A stretch of 64,000 nt of DNA, from positions 62,001-126,000 of the forward strand of contig CAVBQS010000022.1 of assembly GCA_963597615.1 (NCBI GenBank), in the 5' to 3' direction. Shown here piece by piece: positions 50,528 to 58,616 of this stretch. The notes below the pieces were generated by a model. It did no database searches, had not been told where the DNA came from, and saw nothing but the letters and a program-made list of their open reading frames with translations. The translations under genes and the position numbers were made by a program. Each line of letters begins with the position of its first letter. The stretch's first letter is position 1. The stretch comes from CAKRJP01 sp963597615 (lineage in GTDB: Bacteria > Bacillota > Clostridia > Lachnospirales > Lachnospiraceae).

Positions 50528-51568
50528 CTACTTGCGATTTTCCATAGCTTCTCGGATTTTCTCCATTGCTTGCTCAAATCCCGGGGCGGTCATGTTAGGG
50601 AAGGCTCTCATAAGACGCCGACTGACTTTACCTGGCAGGCTGGCAAGTTCCGCATATTTTTTCTGCAATTCCCGGTATCTTTCCTGCTGCTCCTGCATAG
50701 TCTCCTGGGCACTTCCGATACGCTCCTGCATACTTTCCTGAGCACTTCCGATGCGCTCCTTCATACTTTCCTGGGCACTTCCTAGGCGTTCCTGCATGCT
50801 TTCTTGGGCACTTCCGATGCGCTCCTGAACACTCTCCATACGCTCCTGCATAGTCTCTTTGGCGCTTTCCATACGCTCCTGTACACTCTCCTGGGCACTT
50901 TCCAAACGCTCCTTCATGCTCTCCTGGGCACTTTCCATCCGCCTTAGGCCTTCTTCTTTGGCTTCGGCACTATTTACAACTCCCTCGTAAATATTTTCTC
51001 CCATCTTGTCAGAAAGATTGCGAAGTTCCTCTGCAATTTTCTCCATAGACTGCAAACGTTTATTAAACTTAAGGATTGCAGATGCTGTTACATAAAGGTC
51101 CGCTGAAAGAGAAATCCCAAGGATTACGATCAGAGCCAGTCCTACACAAAAAGGAATCATGGCAAGCAAATCCAAAACAATGGGATGAAAAACCTTCACA
51201 ATAAAGACGCAAACCGTTCCCCAGATCAAGGAAAATCTTAAGCACACATAGCCTCCAAGATTAAATCTTAAGGAGGAATAATCCCACCATCTATGGTGAA
51301 AGATCTTATCTAAGAGAAATCCTGTCAGTCCCTCAACAATGGTAACCAGAACCGTGGAGGCTATATAAAGAAGCAGTTCCTGATGTCTTAGAGGCATCAG
51401 AAACTGCACTACAACTCCCACTCCAATTCCATATACCGGACAAATAGGCCCATTTAAAAACCCTCGGTTCACAAATTTTCCATGCTTACATGCTGCGTAG
51501 GCCACTTCCGTGCACCATCCCAGCACACCATATACATAAAAATATAAGATCCAATTATATAATTCCAT
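50528..51568 (-). CDS. Putative ABC-transporter type IV membrane protein with hendecad coiled-coil tail
   Basis: This 346-residue protein has five or six transmembrane helices in residues 1-170. They match the PF06541-like 'putative ABC-transporter type IV' family (GVLGWCTEVAYAACKHGKFVNRGFLNGP, CPVYGIG, HHRWWDYSS). A C-terminal cytoplasmic tail follows, including tandem 11-residue repeats of the type RMESAQESMQE (about residues 211-295), a region expected to form a right-handed coiled coil. The family is uncharacterised. It starts 17 bp after the PHP gene in the same direction. Confidence 0.75.
   Translation of the reverse strand: MELYNWILYFYVYGVLGWCTEVAYAACKHGKFVNRGFLNGPICPVYGIGVGVVVQFLMPLRHQELLLYIASTVLVTIVEGLTGFLLDKIFHHRWWDYSSLRFNLGGYVCLRFSLIWGTVCVFIVKVFHPIVLDLLAMIPFCVGLALIVILGISLSADLYVTASAILKFNKRLQSMEKIAEELRNLSDKMGENIYEGVVNSAEAKEEGLRRMESAQESMKERLESAQESVQERMESAKETMQERMESVQERIGSAQESMQERLGSAQESMKERIGSAQESMQERIGSAQETMQEQQERYRELQKKYAELASLPGKVSRRLMRAFPNMTAPGFEQAMEKIREAMENRK
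50683..50948 (-). repeat. Tandem 33-bp repeats encoding 11-residue units
   Basis: About eight direct repeats of a 33-bp unit (for example CGCTCCTGCATAGTCTCCTG on the plus strand) encode RxxSAQESMQE. One unit is shortened to 21 bp (RMESVQE), keeping the frame. The repeats are diverged in third positions, so they are old rather than a recent expansion. Confidence 0.85.
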
Positions 51569-51585
51569 AACTACTCCATAATTTT

Positions 51586-52386
51586 TTAGCTTTCTCCCAT
51601 AGTTGCATGGTCTAATTCTTCCTTGGCACCGGTCTTTTTACGTTTTCTATACTTCATAAGAGTGCCGAACATATTGTAGCACCAGAAGGAATAGGTAAGA
51701 AAAAAGCCCGCTCTTCCCATCTTGTCCTTTGTGGTCTTCCCATAGAGAGAACCACCGGTTTTAATATCTGTTTTCTCCTTGATCAGACGAATCAAGTCCG
51801 ATTCACAACTAATCTTTTCCGGAAAAATTGTATAACCAAGACCGATGCAATCTAACTTGTGGGCATCGCTGCCACCAATTCCAGGCTTTCTATATTTTTC
51901 TTTTAGCTTCAAGGCCTGAGCATTGGACTCTTCTGGTTCACAGGCATTAAAGGATTCTATAAAATCAAAACGTTTAATGAGTTCCGGATTGGTATAATGC
52001 TTTTTCGCATTGGTATAGCTTAAATACTTGCCCCCACAAGGATGAGCCGGTCCTAAGATCCCCCCGTGATGATGCACAAAATCAATGAGAGTGGTCACCG
52101 AAAGTCCACGAAGTTCCAAAAGCCGCATCTTAACATTCTCAGGCATGATCACCAGAATATGTCCTCCATCTCTGGTATCATACTCGATGCCTTTTAGCAC
52201 CAGAAAATCTTGGTGAACCAATCCCTTCATATTGTATTTCCACTGGCGGTAACCGTTGTAGGTATCATGATCTGTCACCAACATCCCATCAAAACCCAAT
52301 TCTTTCAGACGGGTAATATACTCATCTATGGACACCTTACTATCCAAGGAACCTTCTTTTACGTGACAATGCATGTCAATCTTCAT
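51586..52386 (-). CDS. PHP-domain phosphoesterase family protein
   Basis: A 266-residue protein with an N-terminal PHP domain: MKIDMHCHVKEGS (metal-binding HxH), LVTDHDTYNGYRQW, HHGGILGPAHPCG and GIGGSDAHKLDCIG with the final D-H metal ligands. PHP proteins hydrolyse phosphoester bonds with two or three metals. The substrate is unknown, but nucleotide or sugar phosphates are typical. The C-terminal 50 residues are basic (KYRKRKKTGAKEE). It lies between two membrane-protein genes and probably shares their transcript. Confidence 0.82.
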   Translation of the reverse strand: MKIDMHCHVKEGSLDSKVSIDEYITRLKELGFDGMLVTDHDTYNGYRQWKYNMKGLVHQDFLVLKGIEYDTRDGGHILVIMPENVKMRLLELRGLSVTTLIDFVHHHGGILGPAHPCGGKYLSYTNAKKHYTNPELIKRFDFIESFNACEPEESNAQALKLKEKYRKPGIGGSDAHKLDCIGLGYTIFPEKISCESDLIRLIKEKTDIKTGGSLYGKTTKDKMGRAGFFLTYSFWCYNMFGTLMKYRKRKKTGAKEELDHATMGES

Positions 52387-52403
52387 AGCAATCTCCTTCG
52401 AAC

Positions 52404-53222
52404 TTAATCATCCAGATAATCATCATCGTCGTCATCTAAATAATCTAAGTCGTCATCATAATCCAGATCATCATCGTCATCTGAATCATTCTCTAAGAAA
52501 ATCATCTCGTCGTCATCATCGTCTCCTTCATCTTCCAAAAGATGTCTGGCACGTTCCACCTCAGATTCTCTAGAGTCAGAAGATCTGAAGAGTTTTGCCT
52601 TCTGCTTATCATGCTTGGACTGCTTCTTAGAATACATAACAAACTGCGCAACAATACCTAAAATAGCAATTACCAGACCAAGGCCGTAGCCTACAAGTGA
52701 ATTATCAATCTTTACAAGACTTACCAAAGATGTTCCTACAGAAATACCACCACTAAGACCTGTAAATACAATAATCAAAGGATCCACAAATACTGCCGCT
52801 AAAATAGCAAGAATCAAAGGAATTACTACGCAGATAATGGTAAAAATCACATTCTTCTGAACCCCTAGAAGCAAGGTGCAAATAGACAGTGCATAGATAA
52901 ATACCATAACAAAGGAAGCAAGTCTCCGCAAAAAAATCAAAAGTACTGCTCCAATAATAGCCGCTATCACAACGGCGATAACCATAGGTGTAGAGTCCAA
53001 ATCAAGAAGGGTTCCAACTAAAGCTCCTGCTGCCGCTCCAACTACTAAACCTAAAACTGCAGCCAAAAGCCTCATAATCTTTACACCAAAGAAACAAATC
53101 AGCAGTCCGATCACAATCCCTGCTGCTGAAAATCCCATTAGCACAGCGCCGGTAAGATAGGAATTGATGCCACTTCCAGTTAATTGCTGTAAAGTTTCTG
53201 ATACATTCGTAAAACTACCCAT
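52404..53222 (-). CDS. DUF4203-like multi-pass membrane protein with poly-aspartate tail
   Basis: A 272-residue protein with about seven hydrophobic segments in residues 20-195 (glycine/valine-rich, such as VLGLVVGAAAGALVGTLL), resembling the TM7S3/TMEM198-like DUF4203 domain. A basic stretch (KKQSKHDKQKAKLFRSSDS) follows, then an extremely acidic tail (about residues 225-272) of Asp with spaced Leu/Tyr, such as DDDLDYLDDDDDDYLDD. The function is unknown. The tail could bind cations or act as an interaction segment. It has its own promoter (53329-53357). Confidence 0.7.
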   Translation of the reverse strand: MGSFTNVSETLQQLTGSGINSYLTGAVLMGFSAAGIVIGLLICFFGVKIMRLLAAVLGLVVGAAAGALVGTLLDLDSTPMVIAVVIAAIIGAVLLIFLRRLASFVMVFIYALSICTLLLGVQKNVIFTIICVVIPLILAILAAVFVDPLIIVFTGLSGGISVGTSLVSLVKIDNSLVGYGLGLVIAILGIVAQFVMYSKKQSKHDKQKAKLFRSSDSRESEVERARHLLEDEGDDDDDEMIFLENDSDDDDDLDYDDDLDYLDDDDDDYLDD

Positions 53223-53328
53223 ATAAATATCTCCTTCTTTCCCTTATTACAATCCCCTGAAGTTATCTCTCATTTACGAAGAAGGTCTCCCTATCTTTTT
53301 TATTTTTTGGAGGTCTTCATCTTTCCAC

Positions 53329-53357
53329 ATTATACCCCCATCAGAAGCATAATTCAA
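53329..53357 (-). promoter_or_regulatory. Promoter of the DUF4203-PHP-permease transcript
   Basis: TTGAAT (53357-53352), 17 bp, TATAAT (53334-53329), overlapping the 3' end of the upstream gene. A leader of about 100 nt with an inverted repeat (GAAGACCTCC ... GGGAGACCTTCTTC, about 53278-53313) follows. Confidence 0.65.
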
Positions 53358-54195
53358 TGAAAAGGCCAGCCAATATGGCAATTACCACTAAAACTCCAAC
53401 GATTTTCAAATTTTCTTTGACATTTTTGTTCATCTTAAAAAGGATCAAAAGACCCACTCCGGCACCGGTGCTAAGGCCTGAAATAACAGAAGCAAAAGAA
53501 ATAGCTCCGCTTAAATACAGCTGGGTCAAAATTACAGAAGCTGCACAGTTAGGGATCAAACCAATGATTGCAGCAATTACCGGCTGGAAAAGGGTATTTC
53601 CTAAAAGAAAGGCAGAAAGCTGTTCAATGCTAAAAAATTCCATTACCAGATTTAAAATTCCGTTGCAAATGAAAAGATAAACAAAAATCTTTAAGGTATG
53701 GCGCCATGCCGGAAGAAAGATTCCTCCATGTCCGTGGTCACAGCCACAGGAATCGTCCTGGCAGATCTCTCCCCCAAGCTTATGCTCTGTAATCCACTTT
53801 CTTCCAAAAAGATCCACCAAATAACCTGCCACAATAGCAAGAATCACCTTGGCAAGAAGCAAGGCTCCCACTTCTTTTAAATATCCGGGATTCCCCATAA
53901 TAATCAGGATTGCCTCATCGGAAGTAGCAATAAAAACTGACAACAAGGTTCCCACAGAAATAATTCCCCCAGCGTAGAGGTCTGAAGCCATTACAGAAAA
54001 TCCACACTGGGGAATACATCCTAAGACAGCTCCTACCACAGGGCCTGCTTTTCCTACTTTTGTCAGCGCCTTGGCTGTAAAATCACTGGAATAATGTTCC
54101 AAAGCCTCAATCAAAAGAAAGGCTGCAAATAAAAATGGCAGCATCTTTATACTATCGAGGCAAGTATCTAAAAGAATGTCTAATAACATTTCCAT
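53341..54195 (-). CDS. ArsP_2-type putative heavy-metal/arsenic exporter
   Basis: A 284-residue membrane protein with about eight to ten helices and two related halves. They are marked by GCIPQCGFSVMASDLYAGGIISVGTLL (about residues 59-85) and GLIPNCAASVILTQLYLSGAISFASV (about 212-237), typical of the putative 10TM heavy-metal exporter family (PF11449). The cytoplasmic loop between the halves carries EICQDDSCGCDHGHGG, a cysteine/histidine cluster that could capture metal. The exported substrate is not known. No ArsR-type regulator is adjacent. Confidence 0.78.
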   Translation of the reverse strand: MEMLLDILLDTCLDSIKMLPFLFAAFLLIEALEHYSSDFTAKALTKVGKAGPVVGAVLGCIPQCGFSVMASDLYAGGIISVGTLLSVFIATSDEAILIIMGNPGYLKEVGALLLAKVILAIVAGYLVDLFGRKWITEHKLGGEICQDDSCGCDHGHGGIFLPAWRHTLKIFVYLFICNGILNLVMEFFSIEQLSAFLLGNTLFQPVIAAIIGLIPNCAASVILTQLYLSGAISFASVISGLSTGAGVGLLILFKMNKNVKENLKIVGVLVVIAILAGLFIELCF

Positions 54196-54331
54196 TGTTT
54201 ATCTTTCCTTTCCGAAAATTCTTGCTATGATAACACAGTTATGTTCTATTCTAGGTGGTAAGATGTGTTTTTACAAGAAGTTTTTTTGAAAATTCTTCTC
54301 AAAAAGCAAAAAAGAAGCACACTTCTTATAG

Positions 54332-54372
54332 AAAAATCGCCGGAGGAAGAAGTTCTTTCTTCCTTCGACGAT
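54332..54372 (-). terminator. Terminator of pucG
   Basis: On the minus strand ATCGTCGAAGGAAGA and TTCTTCCTCCGGCGAT pair with two mismatches, followed by TTTTTC. Confidence 0.75.
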
Positions 54373-54400
54373 TCCTAAATCCATTATTTAAGATTGGTTT

Positions 54401-55630
54401 TTATTTCTCTGCATTTCTGTAAACTTCAAGAGCTGCCTGTACACCGTCTCCAACATTAATCTTAACATTGTTGTTGATAAATACTGCTTCAAGGGCTCCT
54501 AAGGTAAGGAGAATGTTTCTCTTCTGGCTTGAGTATCCCATATTGCCGATACGGATGATCTTTCCGTCTAATGGTCCGAAGGATGTTGCAACTTCGATGC
54601 CAAAGTCATTTAGCATCTGGCCACGAAGGGTTGGTCCATCGATTCCTTCTGGGATGTTGATGGCTGTTACTACTGGCATCTTATTCTTCAAATCACCGAA
54701 GATTGTAAGGCCCATTGCCTGAAGTCCTGCACAAAGGGCCTCGTTGTTCAGATTATGACGAGCAAAACGAGCATCTAAGCCTTCCTGAAGGATAATACGA
54801 AGAGCCTCGTGAACTCCATACTGGTTGGCTGTTGCCTCTGTGTGGTGGTTTAATCTACGTGGACTCCAGTAATCCTCAAGCTGGGCCATGTCTAAGTAGT
54901 TGCTTGGAATTCCAGGAAGGGTTCCATCAATATCAGAAGCAGTCCGGATTCCCTTTTCTACTTTCTTTCTAGCCTTTGCAATATTGCTTACTGCTTCATT
55001 ATAAGTAACTAAAGCAGATCCCGATGGAGCGGAAATACATTTCTGAGTACCTGCGATACAAGCATCGATTCCCCACTCATCTACACGAATGTCAACACCA
55101 CCTAAAGTTGCTACAGTATCTACAATAAGAAGGGCGTCATACTTTTTACAAATCTTTCCAATCTCTGCCATTGGCTGCATCATGGAAGTAGAAGTCTCAC
55201 CATGGATACATGCAACTGCCTTGTAGCCACCCTTCTTTAATTCTTCCTCGATCTCTTCTGGCTCAAATACAGTTCCCCACTCTCTCTCAAGAAGGGTAAT
55301 ATCTGCGCCACATCTCTCTAAGATCTCTGATAACAGATATCCGAAACGCCCGAAGGCCGGAATCAAAACCTTGTCTCCAGGACAGATTGCTCCTGTAAGG
55401 ATGGTCTCAAGACCTCCACGAGAAGTGGTATCTACTACATAAGTCTGCTGGTTCGCTGTCTTAAATACCTGACGAGCCATCTCCATGGTCTCTGTCATTA
55501 AGCTGGTAAATTCAGGATCAAACTGGCCAAGAATCGGTGCGCTCATAGCTCTAAGTACACGAGGATCCGCATCTACAGGTCCCGGACACATGAGGGTACG
55601 AGGAGATGGATTAATTTCTCTAAAATTCAT
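54401..55630 (-). CDS. pucG: (S)-ureidoglycine-glyoxylate aminotransferase PucG
   Basis: A 409-residue class V PLP aminotransferase. It has CPGPVDADPRVLRAM at the N-terminus, DTTSRGGLETIL and HGETSTSMMQP. Lys 197 in GTQKCISAPSG is the expected PLP lysine. The family transfers the amino group of ureidoglycine to glyoxylate, giving oxalurate and glycine. The ureide genes next door strongly favour this over alanine-glyoxylate or serine-glyoxylate activity. It is transcribed separately from the rest of the locus, from its own promoter. Confidence 0.85.
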   Translation of the reverse strand: MNFREINPSPRTLMCPGPVDADPRVLRAMSAPILGQFDPEFTSLMTETMEMARQVFKTANQQTYVVDTTSRGGLETILTGAICPGDKVLIPAFGRFGYLLSEILERCGADITLLEREWGTVFEPEEIEEELKKGGYKAVACIHGETSTSMMQPMAEIGKICKKYDALLIVDTVATLGGVDIRVDEWGIDACIAGTQKCISAPSGSALVTYNEAVSNIAKARKKVEKGIRTASDIDGTLPGIPSNYLDMAQLEDYWSPRRLNHHTEATANQYGVHEALRIILQEGLDARFARHNLNNEALCAGLQAMGLTIFGDLKNKMPVVTAINIPEGIDGPTLRGQMLNDFGIEVATSFGPLDGKIIRIGNMGYSSQKRNILLTLGALEAVFINNNVKINVGDGVQAALEVYRNAEK

Positions 55631-55691
55631 AGTATGTTCCTTCTTTCTTAAAATTTATTTTTTTAGTTATAATCTTTTTCAAACAAGTAGT

Positions 55692-55720
55692 ATTATACAA
55701 ATGTCTTTGCATAATTTCAA
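55692..55720 (-). promoter_or_regulatory. pucG promoter with a palindrome over the -10 box
   Basis: TTGAAA (55720-55715), 17 bp, TATAAT (55697-55692). The -10 lies in the palindrome GTATAATAC, a plausible operator for the GntR/FCD regulator encoded upstream. Confidence 0.65.
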
Positions 55721-55942
55721 TATCTATCTTGCATAAAATTCGTTAAAATACTGAAAACCGCTGGTTTTTCGCGTATAAAAGCGGTTTAAAAACTGGTTGA
55801 TGGCATCTTGCATTTTATTCCAGCATTCAAAAAGTATGGTTTGAGGTTTTTGTGTGATCAACCGGTTTTGCACTATAAAAGGGAATGCGTCGACGTAGCT
55901 CGCACTCTCCGCCGAAAGGGGATATGTTCCCTTACATGACAC

Positions 55943-55972
55943 AAAAAAAGAGCTGCGCAAACAACTCTTTAG
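55943..55972 (-). terminator. Terminator downstream of the ureide regulator gene
   Basis: On the minus strand GAGTTG and CAGCTC pair (one G-U) around TTTGCG, followed by TTTTTTTG. It lies 100 bp after the regulator stop and separates it from pucG. Confidence 0.65.
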
Positions 55973-56072
55973 CCAACGCGATCTATTCCCATGACTGCCT
56001 CCCTGCACATGTAAGATATGCTTCAAATGCAATGATGACTAGCATTGCAGAATCCATATTTTCCACGTGTAA

Positions 56073-57083
56073 TCAGGAATTGCGGTAATCATATCGCTCC
56101 ACAGAACTGGCAATATGATCCTCCATAGCTTTTTTTGCCCCTGCCGCATCATGGGCCAGGATAAATCCATAAATTCTCTGGTGTTCCTCATAAACATTCC
56201 GAAGCTGTTCTTCATTTACCATTCCGGTACGGCTTACTCGCTTCATCAGGTTATTGATGGTCTGCATTAGGCTATAGATTACCTGATTTCCGGAACACTC
56301 GGCGATGCAAAGGTGAAATTCCAGATCATCCTCCAGGAAATCTTTGTAATTCTGCTCCACGTATGCCTTGTGGGACTTGTGAGAAATCTCATAGAGCTTG
56401 GACATGCACTCATTGGAATCACAGTCCGCAGCAAGCTCTGCTGCCCGAATCTGTAATAGATTTCGAACCTCTACAATATTGTCTATCTGATTTCCATTTA
56501 AAAATAGGGACCAGGACAAGGGGATAATGAAAAAATTTGCCTCATTGCTGCTAATATAACTTCCCTGGCCCGGGCGGATGTCGATCATTCCCAGAACATC
56601 TAAGACTTTTAGGGCCTCTCTTACTGCCGAGCGGCCAACCCCAAGTTTGGAGGCCAGCACTCGGTCCGACTCAATCTTATCGCCTTTTTTTAGCCGCTTA
56701 TCAAAAAGCTGGTCTGCAAAATACATGGTCAGCTCATTTAGAAGCTGATTAATATTTCCTTTTCTGGAATTGCTCTTTTGGATGATCTCTGTATCTGCTG
56801 TATTTGGCAAAAGGTTGTCTAAATTTTCTGCAAACTCTTCTGGCTTCATAGAAAATACGGTAGCATCCATGGCCAAATTTTCTGCCAGAGCCAAGACTAC
56901 TTCATTTAAGCGTTTGCCTCCTTTTGCCTCTAGATTTGAGAGGGTGGCAATGCTCATAGAAGCTTTTCCATTCTCATCCACCAGGAACTGTCCGATAAAT
57001 TCCTTCTGTGTCAAATGCAGGTATCTTCGCAGCAGACGAATATTATCTTTTTTGTATTCAGTGCTTAACTTATCTTCTCCCAT
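56073..57083 (-). CDS. Three-domain regulator: XRE HTH + GntR HTH + FCD
   Basis: A 336-residue transcription factor. Residues about 12-75 form an XRE-type helix-turn-helix (LLRRYLHLTQKEFIGQFL ... SIATLSNLEAKG). Residues about 112-182 are a GntR winged helix (ESDRVLASKLGVGRSAVREALKVL, IDIRPGQGSYI). Residues about 200-325 are an FCD ligand-binding domain (VRNLLQIRAAELAA, DDLEFHLCIAECSGN, EEHQRIYGFILAHD) with metal-binding histidine pattern. Normal GntR/FadR regulators lack the first HTH. It is the last gene of the ureide transcript (34 bp after allC) and is the likely regulator, perhaps responding to a ureide or carboxylate. Confidence 0.85.
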   Translation of the reverse strand: MGEDKLSTEYKKDNIRLLRRYLHLTQKEFIGQFLVDENGKASMSIATLSNLEAKGGKRLNEVVLALAENLAMDATVFSMKPEEFAENLDNLLPNTADTEIIQKSNSRKGNINQLLNELTMYFADQLFDKRLKKGDKIESDRVLASKLGVGRSAVREALKVLDVLGMIDIRPGQGSYISSNEANFFIIPLSWSLFLNGNQIDNIVEVRNLLQIRAAELAADCDSNECMSKLYEISHKSHKAYVEQNYKDFLEDDLEFHLCIAECSGNQVIYSLMQTINNLMKRVSRTGMVNEEQLRNVYEEHQRIYGFILAHDAAGAKKAMEDHIASSVERYDYRNS

Positions 57084-57117
57084 TGTCTACCTCTCTATCT
57101 TTCACTAATAAGGGATT

Positions 57118-58356
57118 TTATTTTGCCAACATTTCTTTCGCAAGGTCTGTCATTACTACAGATGCTTTAGCGAAATCACTGTATTTTGTAAATTCTACCG
57201 GGCAGTGGCTTCTTCCGTCTTTACTTGGAACAAAAAGCATAACTGTCGGTATGCTCTGTCCAATTTCCAAAGCGTCATGTCCTGCTCCACTTGGAAGCTG
57301 TCTATAGCTGTATCCTCGCTTCTTGCAGCTTTCTTCCATAATACCAAGCATTTCCTCAGAAAGGAATACCGGTGTGATCACAAGCTTGGTGTCAATATCA
57401 TAACTGCCACCCATAGCCTTTACTTCCCGGTCTAAGGCTGCCCGAATGCGATTTGCAATATCATTGATATTGTCATTATTCATAGAGCGAATATCTACGG
57501 TGAAATCCACCTGCTCTGCAACAATGTTCATTCCACCTGGAGTTACCTTAATAAGTCCTGTGGTAGCAACCGTTCCATCAGCCTTTTCTCTTGCCCAATC
57601 CGGGATCTTTGAGATTACCTTTGTGGCTGCATCCACCGCATCCAATCGCATATCCATAGGTGTGGTTCCTGCATGGTCTGCTCTTCCGTGAACACTGACC
57701 ATATAGCGCTGAATTCCTACGATACCATTTACCAAACCAAGCTCTATACCTTCTGTATCAAGAACCGGCCCCTGCTCAATATGAAGCTCTAAGAAACGGC
57801 CAATGGATCCTTCCGGCCATTTTGCATCAGTAATTTTCTCCGGATCCAAACCATAAGATTTCATAGCATCGTAAATAGAAATTCCATCTACATCTTTATA
57901 GTGCTTACAGTAGTCTACATCTCTGTGGCCAAGCATTGCTCCAGATCCAAAATATCCGGTACCAAAGCGCATGCCTTCCTCATCCATAAATCCGGCAACT
58001 ACAAAATTACGAACTGGCACAAAGCCTTCGTCCTTTAGCTGTCTAGCCACTTCAATGGCTGCGATTACTCCAGCAATCCCATCAAAATCTCCCCCATTTA
58101 TAACAGAGTCAAAATGAGACCCCATCATAACACAAGGAAGGGTAGGGTCTGTCCCTTCTAATGTACCGAATACATTCCCAGCCACGTCTTCTTGCACCTT
58201 TAACCCAGCCTCTGTCATTATTTCTTTAAGAAAATCAACGGCTCCTCTGGCTTCTTTTGTAAAGGGAAGTCTGGTACATCCATTTCCAGGAGTAGAGGTA
58301 AACTGTTTTAAATACTCTAAATCTCTTGCAATTCTTGCTGTTACATTTTCAATCAT
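57118..58356 (-). CDS. allC: Allantoate amidohydrolase (M20 family)
   Basis: A 412-residue metal-dependent hydrolase of the M20/AllC-HyuC family. Metal ligands are seen in MMGSHFDSVINGGDFDG, FMDEEGMRFGTGYFGS and LELHIEQGPVLD. The dimerisation domain has GRADHAGTTPMDMRLDA, and SGAGHDALEIG supplies the last histidine. The family includes allantoate amidohydrolase, ureidoglycolate/ureidoglycine hydrolases and N-carbamoyl amino acid hydrolases. PucG and the FdrA-type protein nearby make allantoate, giving (S)-ureidoglycine plus ammonia and CO2, the best substrate. Confidence 0.85.
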   Translation of the reverse strand: MIENVTARIARDLEYLKQFTSTPGNGCTRLPFTKEARGAVDFLKEIMTEAGLKVQEDVAGNVFGTLEGTDPTLPCVMMGSHFDSVINGGDFDGIAGVIAAIEVARQLKDEGFVPVRNFVVAGFMDEEGMRFGTGYFGSGAMLGHRDVDYCKHYKDVDGISIYDAMKSYGLDPEKITDAKWPEGSIGRFLELHIEQGPVLDTEGIELGLVNGIVGIQRYMVSVHGRADHAGTTPMDMRLDAVDAATKVISKIPDWAREKADGTVATTGLIKVTPGGMNIVAEQVDFTVDIRSMNNDNINDIANRIRAALDREVKAMGGSYDIDTKLVITPVFLSEEMLGIMEESCKKRGYSYRQLPSGAGHDALEIGQSIPTVMLFVPSKDGRSHCPVEFTKYSDFAKASVVMTDLAKEMLAK

Positions 58357-58388
58357 TTTTTTGAATTTCCTTTCTTGTTGTTTTTAAA

Positions 58389-58595
58389 CTATTTTTTCTG
58401 CTTCATAGGGTCAAGAACGTAGACCTTCACCGGTGAATAAAGCATTGCAACTACGATTAACAGAAATCCAATCATACATAAACTATTTAAGGCACTATTT
58501 AAGCCCACCATAATTATAACAAAAGCCATCATAATTACAATAAAAGCTATAGTAAGTCCCCCTTCTTTTGTTTTAAAAAATTTCTTTTCTTCCAT
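58389..58595 (-). CDS. Small two-helix membrane protein in the ureide operon
   Basis: A 68-residue protein with two hydrophobic helices (about 14-34 and 38-57) and short charged ends (MEEKKFFKTKEGG; DPMKQKK). It lies 21 bp after the LctP-type permease and 32 bp before allC, so it is clearly co-transcribed. I do not recognise a family. A small partner subunit of the permease is a reasonable inference. Confidence 0.65.
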   Translation of the reverse strand: MEEKKFFKTKEGGLTIAFIVIMMAFVIIMVGLNSALNSLCMIGFLLIVVAMLYSPVKVYVLDPMKQKK

Positions 58596-58616
58596 TTTAG
58601 GATCTGCCTCCTATTT

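Larger units (their letters stand above)
55631..56072. other. 442-bp intergenic region between pucG and the regulator gene
   Basis: It holds the pucG promoter (55692-55720) and the regulator's terminator (55943-55972). Between them is an inverted repeat AAACCGCT/AGCGGTTT (about 55762-55795 on either strand), and a TGATCA core within GTGTGATCAACC near 55853. A 102-codon open frame spans 55724-56032 but has no family resemblance and runs through the terminator. I see no gene here. Confidence 0.5.

Noticed and set aside
50683..50948. CRISPR-like regular repeats
   Set aside because: The 33-bp units are contiguous, without spacers, and in frame within a coding region.
55724..56032. 102-codon minus-strand open frame between pucG and the regulator
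   Set aside because: It runs through the regulator's terminator hairpin and has no family resemblance.
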